A stretch of DNA of 64,000 bases from DAOUBP01 sp964474695. Its GTDB lineage: Bacteria; Chloroflexota; Anaerolineae; CG2-30-64-16. Both the position numbers and the translations under genes were made by a program. The stretch covers positions 1-64,000 of the forward strand of contig CAYYTK010000008.1 in the NCBI GenBank assembly GCA_964474695.1, written 5' to 3'. The notes beneath the pieces were generated by a model, which was not told the origin of the DNA, made no database searches, and worked only from the letters and a program-made list of their open reading frames with translations. Below are positions 58,822-64,000 of this stretch, piece by piece (position 1 is the first letter of the stretch; each line of letters begins with the position of its first letter).

Positions 58822-60880
58822 GTTTGGCGGGCCGAGAAACCAGGTTTCTGGCAGAAACCTGGTTTCTTTGCGTGCTCATTTCGATACCTGGCTGGCCCTC
58901 GGTGCCGGCCTCGCGGCGTTTGCGTTGTTCCTGCGCACCCTGGCGCCGGGGCTGTTATGGGGCGACTCGGCCGAATTCCAGTTTGCGGCCTGGCTCGGCG
59001 GGTTTGCCCATCCCACCGGCTATCCGCTCTATTTGATGGCGGGCTGGCTTTGGACGCATCTTTTGCCCTGGGGTGATCCGGCCTGGCGGATGAACCTGTT
59101 TTCCGCGGCCTGGGGCGGCGTGACGGTGGGACTGGTCTATCTGGTGGTCGTGCGCGGCCTGCGCCTGTTGGATGGCGCGGCCGGCCGGTCCACAGCACCT
59201 CTCTTCCGACGCCTGGCCGCCCTGTGCGCGGCTGCTGCCTTCGCCGTGACGCCCACCTTTTGGTCCCAAGCGGTCATCACCGAGGTATATACGCTGCATG
59301 CCGCGTTTGTGGCTGCTGCGCTGTTGGCGCTCCTGATCTGGGCTGAGCGGCCGGCCGGCCTGCGGGACAACCTCCTGTACACGGTGGCGTTGCTGTGTGG
59401 CTTGAGCCTTGCCCATCACCGCACGACTCTGCTGCTGCTGCCGGCCATTGCGGCCTTCCTCTCGCTGGCGCGTCATCCGGCCGGCGCGGGGCCTTCGAAG
59501 CAGAGGATCCGCGGTCGTGCTTTGCTTGCGGGCGCCCTCTGCCTCGCGCCGCTCTTCCTCTACCTCTATATCCCGCTGCGCGCGCCGCTTGCGCCCTATT
59601 CCCGGCTTACGGTGGGGCCGGGCCAGACGCTCACGCTCTACCAGGCCACTCTGGCCGGCTTTCTGGAGCACATCAGCGGCAGCGTCTTCAGCTCGGCGTT
59701 GGGCGGCAGGGGCGATCTCGGCTCAGCAGTGGCCGGGCTTGCCCAGCGCTTCGTTCATGAGCTGACCTGGCCCGGCGTGGCCCTGGGGACGATTGGGTTG
59801 GCCTACCTGGTGGCGCTGGTTTTCCGCCGGGCCGAGGTGGGCTTGAAGCGCAACCGAACGGCCTGGCTGGCGTTGACCCTGCTTGCATTCCTCGCCACGG
59901 TCAGCTTCAACCTCCTCTACGGCATCGGCGATATCTACGTGTTTTACATCCCGGCGTATCTGATCTGGACGTTGTGGCTGGGCGCAGGGGTGTGGGCATG
60001 TGGACGCGCGGTGGCGTGGGCAGCCGGTCGCATCGGCCTGCGAGGCCGCGGGCAGCTTCTTGTCTATGGTTTGATTGGTTTGCTGGCGTTCCTGCTGCCG
60101 GGATCGCAGGCGGCGCGCTCCTTCACGGCTAACGATCGCAGCAGGGAAGTTACGGCGCGCCGCACCTGGGAGTCGGTTCTGGCGCAGCCGATCCCGCAAG
60201 GCGCGATCCTGGTCAGCAATGATCGCGATGAGATGGTGCCGCAGTGGTATCTCAAGTTTGTCGAAGGCTGGCGCCCTGATCTGGATGGCCTCTTCCCACT
60301 CATTCAACCCGGTGCAGCGTGGTCAGATGTCGCCGCGGTGGTCGGGCAGGCATTGGCGAGCGGCCGCCCGGTCTATCTGATCAAGCCGATGCCGGGTCTC
60401 GAAGTCAAGTTCGACCTGGAACCGGCCGCCGGAGGCGCGGAAATCGGGGATCTGGTGCGCGTGTCAGGCCCGGCGAGCGGGGGCGAGGCGGCGCAGAGCA
60501 GCGGGGTGACATTTGGTGAGCAGCTTCGGCTGGCGGGCTATGAGGCCCGGCCCGAGACGGCCAGCGCGGGACATGAGTTCACGGTGGTCTTGTACTGGGA
60601 GGCGCTGGCGCCGCTCGGCCGGGATTACACCACCTTCGTGCATCTGGTGAACGCGGCCGGCGCAGTCGTGGGGCAGAGCGACCACCAACCGGGCGGCGCC
60701 TACTACCCGTCAAGCCTGTGGCGGCCCGGCGACCGGGTGCGCGACGCGCATCGGCTCGCGGTCGCTGCCGATCCTGGCGTGGGCCCTTATACTTTGGAGG
60801 TCGGCGTATACCGGCTGGCTCCTGACCTGCAACATTTGGGTGCTCCTCAGCGGGTGGGTGAACTGATGGGGAGCAACTGA
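58808..60880 (+). CDS. DUF2723 family protein (predicted O-glycosyltransferase)
   Basis: The product has 690 residues. After the first 20 residues come about ten helices. GLLWGDSAEFQFAAWLGG near 48 and AHPTGYPLYLM near 70 are the hallmark of DUF2723, related to TMEM260-type O-mannosyltransferases. Residues 10-20 (RNQVSGRNLVS) are encoded exactly by the 33-bp palindromic repeat. The last 120 residues (FGEQLRLAGYEARPET, LYWEAL, DYTTFVHLV) form a beta-sandwich-like domain. It overlaps the preceding gene by 14 bp. The donor is likely a polyprenyl-phosphate sugar. Confidence 0.87.
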   Translation: MSGTEFGGPRNQVSGRNLVSLRAHFDTWLALGAGLAAFALFLRTLAPGLLWGDSAEFQFAAWLGGFAHPTGYPLYLMAGWLWTHLLPWGDPAWRMNLFSAAWGGVTVGLVYLVVVRGLRLLDGAAGRSTAPLFRRLAALCAAAAFAVTPTFWSQAVITEVYTLHAAFVAAALLALLIWAERPAGLRDNLLYTVALLCGLSLAHHRTTLLLLPAIAAFLSLARHPAGAGPSKQRIRGRALLAGALCLAPLFLYLYIPLRAPLAPYSRLTVGPGQTLTLYQATLAGFLEHISGSVFSSALGGRGDLGSAVAGLAQRFVHELTWPGVALGTIGLAYLVALVFRRAEVGLKRNRTAWLALTLLAFLATVSFNLLYGIGDIYVFYIPAYLIWTLWLGAGVWACGRAVAWAAGRIGLRGRGQLLVYGLIGLLAFLLPGSQAARSFTANDRSREVTARRTWESVLAQPIPQGAILVSNDRDEMVPQWYLKFVEGWRPDLDGLFPLIQPGAAWSDVAAVVGQALASGRPVYLIKPMPGLEVKFDLEPAAGGAEIGDLVRVSGPASGGEAAQSSGVTFGEQLRLAGYEARPETASAGHEFTVVLYWEALAPLGRDYTTFVHLVNAAGAVVGQSDHQPGGAYYPSSLWRPGDRVRDAHRLAVAADPGVGPYTLEVGVYRLAPDLQHLGAPQRVGELMGSN
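58835..58867. repeat. 33-bp double palindrome (AGAAACC family), in-frame copy
   Basis: AGAAACCAGGTTTCT (58835-58849), spacer GGC, AGAAACCTGGTTTCT (58853-58867). It spans exactly 11 codons near the N-terminus of the DUF2723 gene. Confidence 0.92.
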
Positions 60881-60912
60881 TATTTCTGTCCGATGAAAAG
60901 GAGGTCATTCGT

Positions 60913-61710
60913 ATGAAGTTTGTAGTTTGTGTCAAGCTGACGCCCGATTCCGAGGAGTTGGCCGAGGTGCGGCCGCAGGATGTCGGCTCAGATGACCTGG
61001 GGGTGACGATGGTGCTTAACCCCTGGGATGAGTTCGCGGTCGAGGAAGCGTTGCAGCTTCAAGAGCGCTTTGAGGGTGAAACGGTTGCGATCACCCTGGG
61101 CAGTGAGGCGGCAACCGAAGCGCTCAAGCGCGCGGTGGCCATGGGGATCGAGGAGGCAGTGTTGCTTTCCGACCCAGCCTTTGACGGCAGCGATGCCTGG
61201 GGTGCCGCGGCCATCCTCGCCGAGGCGATCAAGAAAATGGGCGGCTGCACCTTGGTGCTCACCGGCAAGCAATCGGTGGATGGCGGCAGCGGCCTGGTGG
61301 GGGCCGGCCTCTCTGTCAAACTGGGCGTGCCGTTCGTCTCCAGTGTGGCGAAAGTGATCGACGTGAACGAAGAGCATGCCACGCTGCTGCGGTCGTTGGA
61401 TGGCGTCATGCAGACCGTGCGGGTGAAGCTGCCCGCCGTGATTGCAGTCAGCAAGGAAATCAACGAGCCGCGTTACCCCAATTTCGTGGGCATCCGCAAG
61501 GCTTCCAAGATGCAGTACCCTGCTGCCAGGGCCAAGGATTTGCCGGGCCTGGACATGAGCAAGATCGGTGCGGATGCGGCGTTGCTGGAGTGGACCAACA
61601 TCCGCAAGCCGCCGGCGCACACAGGCAAATGCGAGTTCATCCAGGGCGACACGCCGGCCGAGAAGGCCGCGGCCCTGGCCGGCGCGCTTATTGCCGAGAA
61701 AGTGATCTGA
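60913..61710 (+). CDS. etfB: Electron transfer flavoprotein, beta subunit
   Basis: The product has 265 residues and is full length. It begins MKFVVCVKLTPDSEEL; NPWDEFAVEEALQL near 37, GKQSVDGGSGLVGAGLSVKLG near 118 and the GVMQTVRVKLPAVIAV region near 165 are the nucleotide-binding core. It pairs with EtfA to carry electrons from acyl-CoA or related dehydrogenases. AGGAGG precedes the ATG. EtfA follows 21 bp later. Confidence 0.94.
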   Translation: MKFVVCVKLTPDSEELAEVRPQDVGSDDLGVTMVLNPWDEFAVEEALQLQERFEGETVAITLGSEAATEALKRAVAMGIEEAVLLSDPAFDGSDAWGAAAILAEAIKKMGGCTLVLTGKQSVDGGSGLVGAGLSVKLGVPFVSSVAKVIDVNEEHATLLRSLDGVMQTVRVKLPAVIAVSKEINEPRYPNFVGIRKASKMQYPAARAKDLPGLDMSKIGADAALLEWTNIRKPPAHTGKCEFIQGDTPAEKAAALAGALIAEKVI

Positions 61711-61731
61711 GCGAACAAAAGGAAGATGACA

Positions 61732-62715
61732 ATGAGCATTTTGGTTTACGTGGATCACATTCAGGGCATCGCCCGGCCGACTTCATGGGAGATCATGGGC
61801 AAGGCGCATGAGATGGCCCGCCAACTGGGTGCACCGGTGGTGGCGTTGGTAGCCGGCCAGGCCGTGAGCGGCCTGGCGGCCGATGCGATTGCCTACGGCG
61901 CCGATCGCGTGTTGCTGGTCGACGCGCCGGAGTTCGCCCTGTTCCGTACGCATGCATATGCGGCGGCGCTCAAGGCTGCGATCGGCGCCGTCAACCCACG
62001 CATGATCCTGGCGCCGGCCACAGCCGGTGCGCGCGACATCGCCGCTCTGGTTGCGGCCGAGCTGAACATCGGCCTGGCTGCAGAAGCTCAGGCGTTGCAT
62101 CTCGATGCGGCAGGCAATTTGACGGCCGACCAGCCGATCTTTGCCGGCAACATCATCGCCACCGTCGCCTTCCGCGGCCCAGTGCAGATGGCCACGATTC
62201 GCGGCCGCAGCTTCTCGCTGCCCGCGCGTGATGCCGCCCGCACGGGCGAGATTACGCCTTTGGCGGTGTCGCTGGATGGCCTTGCCGCCGCGGAAGAGGT
62301 GTTAGCCGTGACGGTCACCGAGACCGGCGAGCTCAGCGTTGAGAATGCAGGCATCATCGTCGCTGGCGGTCGCGGCGTGAAGGGTCCCGAAGGCTTCGAG
62401 CCGATCCGCCAGTTGGCCCAGACCCTCGGCGCTGCGGTGGGCGCCTCCCGCGCGGCCGTGGATGCTGGCTGGATCCCGTATCAGCACCAGGTGGGGCAGA
62501 CCGGCAAAACCGTGCGCCCCGACCTCTATATCGCCTGCGGCATCTCCGGCGCCATCCAACATCTGGCCGGCATCAGCGGCGCCAAGATGGTGGTGGCGAT
62601 CAACAAGGATAAGGACGCACCGATTTTCGCTATCGCACGGTACGGCATCGTCGGCGATCTTTTTGAGGTGGTGCCCGCGTTGACGCAAAGCCTCAAGGCC
62701 AGGCTCGGCCGCTGA
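61732..62715 (+). CDS. etfA: Electron transfer flavoprotein, alpha subunit
   Basis: The product has 327 residues. The FAD-binding C-terminal domain is clear: GASRAAVDAGWIPYQHQVGQTG near 240, then CGISGAIQHLAGI and INKDKDAPIFAIARYGIVGD. I start at ATG 61732 with AGGA eight bases upstream; ATG 61726 sits too close to it. It makes the heterodimer with EtfB. No dehydrogenase or ETF-quinone oxidoreductase is adjacent, so the partners lie elsewhere. Confidence 0.94.
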   Translation: MSILVYVDHIQGIARPTSWEIMGKAHEMARQLGAPVVALVAGQAVSGLAADAIAYGADRVLLVDAPEFALFRTHAYAAALKAAIGAVNPRMILAPATAGARDIAALVAAELNIGLAAEAQALHLDAAGNLTADQPIFAGNIIATVAFRGPVQMATIRGRSFSLPARDAARTGEITPLAVSLDGLAAAEEVLAVTVTETGELSVENAGIIVAGGRGVKGPEGFEPIRQLAQTLGAAVGASRAAVDAGWIPYQHQVGQTGKTVRPDLYIACGISGAIQHLAGISGAKMVVAINKDKDAPIFAIARYGIVGDLFEVVPALTQSLKARLGR

Positions 62716-62747
62716 ACGCCGCGGCTTTGAATGAGGGGCGCGGTGCG

Positions 62748-62777
62748 TTGACAACCACCGCGCCTTTCGTTTATAAT
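62748..62777 (+). promoter_or_regulatory. Consensus promoter of rpsA
   Basis: A perfect TTGACA (62748-62753) and perfect TATAAT (62772-62777) are 18 bp apart, the best promoter in the window. Start near 62784, leaving a leader of about 170 nt. Confidence 0.85.
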
Positions 62778-62783
62778 ACCTCA

Positions 62784-62953
62784 GTCTCGCAAGGCGAGGA
62801 TTTTTGCGCGTGTAAAACAGAGTTAGCTTCCAGCGGCCCAGGGTCCGGTGACCGCGCGATGGAAGCGGTGGCGTTAACCGGGCCGCGCTTTTGCCTTGGG
62901 CTATAGCATCCCAAGAGATCTTCTCAATCTATCGTTCGGAGGTTCCTGTTCCT
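62784..62953 (+). promoter_or_regulatory. Structured rpsA leader
   Basis: Two 7-bp pairings interleave: GCTTCCA (62826-62832) with TGGAAGC (62860-62866), and GCGGCCC (62833-62839) with GGGCCGC (62880-62886), a pseudoknot order. A small hairpin GGTC-CGGT-GACC (62842-62853) lies within. GGAGG (62938-62942) is the ribosome-binding site. S1 genes are autoregulated through leaders in other bacteria; here that is inference. Confidence 0.45.
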
Positions 62954-64000
62954 ATGACTACCATTCTGCCCCCCACCAAGCCGCCTGCTGAAGTGCATCC
63001 GATGCAAGCCCTTCTCGACCAGGGAGGGTACGACATGCCGCAGCGCGGAGATATTCGCGAAGGCACCATCATCTCCGTCAGCCCTCAGGAGGTCGTCATC
63101 GACCTGGGTCTGAAGCGAGAAGGCATCGTGCCGGCCAATGACCTGAGCCGGCTCGACAAGGGCACCTTCGATGAACTCAAGGAAGGCACAACCTGGCCGG
63201 TGTACATCCTGCAGCCGTCCGATCGGGAAGGGAACCTCATCGTCTCGCTCTCGCGCGCGCTTCAAGAGAAAGACTGGCTGGTCGCCCAGCAGATGATGGA
63301 CAACAATGAGATGTTCGAGGCCGAGGTCAGCGGTCACAATGCTGGCGGCTTGGAAGTCATCTTCGGTAAGCTGCGCGGCTTCGTGCCGGCGTCGCATATC
63401 TCTTCGCTGCCGCGCGATATGTCACCCGAAGATCGCCGCGCGCATCTTGCCACCTACATGGGCAAGACCATCCCGGTGAAGGTGGTTGAGGTCGACCGCA
63501 AGCGTCGGCGCTTGATCATGTCTGAGCGCGCCGCACGCCGGCGCTGGCAGCGCGAGCATCGCAAGCAGTTGCTGGATGACATCCAGGTGGGTGAGGTGCG
63601 CACGGGCATCGTTCGCAGCCTGTCTGAGTTCGGCGCGTTTGTCGACCTGGGCGGGGCTGACGGTCTGGTGCACATCTCTGAACTGGCCTGGTTCCCGGTG
63701 GCACATCCCAGCGAGGTGTTGAAGGTCGGCCAGGAGATCGAAGTCAAGGTTCTGCGTATCGACAAGCAGCGCGAGCGCGTCGGCCTGAGCCTGAAGCGCG
63801 TTCAACCCGATCCGTGGAGCCACATCGAGGACCTGTACAGCCCCAATGAGCTGGTTGAAGCTGTTGTCACGCGGGTCACCGATTTCGGTGCGTTTGTCCG
63901 CCTGCGCAGTGGCGTTGAGGGGCTGCTGCACGTCTCCGAGATGGCTGATATCCGGCCGGATCATCCGCAGAGCCTGGTTTCCCCTGGCGACCTCTTGCTG
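62954..64000 (+). CDS. rpsA: 30S ribosomal protein S1, 3' part beyond the window
   Basis: The first 349 residues are visible and the frame runs off the right edge without a stop. After a 30-residue Pro-rich lead come four S1 RNA-binding domains: about 31-100 (GDIREGTIISVSPQEVVIDL), 118-183, 201-270 (GEVRTGIVRSLSEFGAFVDL; GLVHISEL) and one from about 285 that is cut (VEAVVTRVTDFGAFVRL; GLLHVSEM). Domains 3 and 4 show the best S1 consensus, as in other S1 proteins. It helps mRNA bind to the 30S subunit. The ATG at 62954 follows GGAGG. Confidence 0.93.
   Translation, partial: MTTILPPTKPPAEVHPMQALLDQGGYDMPQRGDIREGTIISVSPQEVVIDLGLKREGIVPANDLSRLDKGTFDELKEGTTWPVYILQPSDREGNLIVSLSRALQEKDWLVAQQMMDNNEMFEAEVSGHNAGGLEVIFGKLRGFVPASHISSLPRDMSPEDRRAHLATYMGKTIPVKVVEVDRKRRRLIMSERAARRRWQREHRKQLLDDIQVGEVRTGIVRSLSEFGAFVDLGGADGLVHISELAWFPVAHPSEVLKVGQEIEVKVLRIDKQRERVGLSLKRVQPDPWSHIEDLYSPNELVEAVVTRVTDFGAFVRLRSGVEGLLHVSEMADIRPDHPQSLVSPGDLLL

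Noticed and set aside
62826..62886. Known riboswitch class in the rpsA leader
   Set aside because: The pairing order and sequence match no riboswitch that I recognise. I kept it only as an uncharacterised structured leader.
1..64000. tRNA, rRNA, insertion sequences, integrases, prophage
   Set aside because: I found no clear T-loop/acceptor pairs in the spacers and no transposase or integrase motifs. A short RNA gene could still be missed by eye.

Overview
The window is one continuous high-GC bacterial segment that is densely coded, with about 50 protein genes and no rRNA, tRNA or CRISPR array that I can recognise. Gene content points to Chloroflexota (Anaerolineae/Caldilineae-like). The reasons are a sufR-led suf operon with SufU rather than IscU or SufA/E, several large GT-C/DUF2723 membrane proteins, WYL regulation, a secreted protein with a C-terminal LPMLSRK tail, and intergenic spacers filled with palindromic repeats and heptamer or 16-mer arrays. 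This assignment is inference. No marker gene here settles it.

Layout. 1-6.7 kb: partial DUF362 protein, MATE exporter, two MFS transporters, and a HAD-HD fusion coupled to the second MFS gene. 7-12.7 kb: head-GIN lipoprotein and a Gld-type ABC system (ATPase, GldF-GldG fusion, DUF4340). 12.8-16.8 kb: a GyrI-like protein divergent from a WYL regulator, which overlaps an ATP-grasp-less PEP-utiliser/rifampin-phosphotransferase-like gene; then DUF72. 16.9-25.1 kb (minus strand): a ten-gene suf operon, sufR-C-B-D-rhodanese-sufU-sufS-sufU-Rieske-DUF59. 25.2-29.1 kb: an SDR, then a minus-strand run of AEC and LysE transporters, rhodanese lipoprotein and D-cysteine desulfhydrase-like enzyme.

29.3-36.4 kb (minus): secreted tandem 5'-nucleotidase, DUF1015, SerA and a class V aminotransferase (serine synthesis). 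36.5-41.9 kb (minus): two cation/proton antiporters of different families and an M64 metallopeptidase. 42.1-46.9 kb: oligopeptide ABC transporter (two permeases, binding protein, no ATPase) with an M20 hydrolase. 47-50.3 kb: GlnRS, bacterioferritin, a methyltransferase-like protein. 50.5-60.9 kb: surface glycosylation cluster (GT39, flippase-like protein, GT2, epimerase, two giant GT-C-like proteins). 60.9-64 kb: ETF beta/alpha and the start of ribosomal protein S1.

The most unusual feature is not one gene. Several dispersed repeat families lie between genes and are also found, reading frame intact, inside membrane-protein genes at 4.9, 52.3, 56.3 and 58.8 kb. In three of these the repeat codes for a hydrophilic loop or tail. 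One family (33 bp, three copies) shows compensatory base changes that keep its hairpin.

Other points worth attention are two complete SufU paralogues flanking sufS, a nested symmetric operator between the GyrI-like and WYL genes, a dyad over the predicted sufR start site, a structured rpsA leader, and an SDR whose catalytic Tyr is replaced by His.
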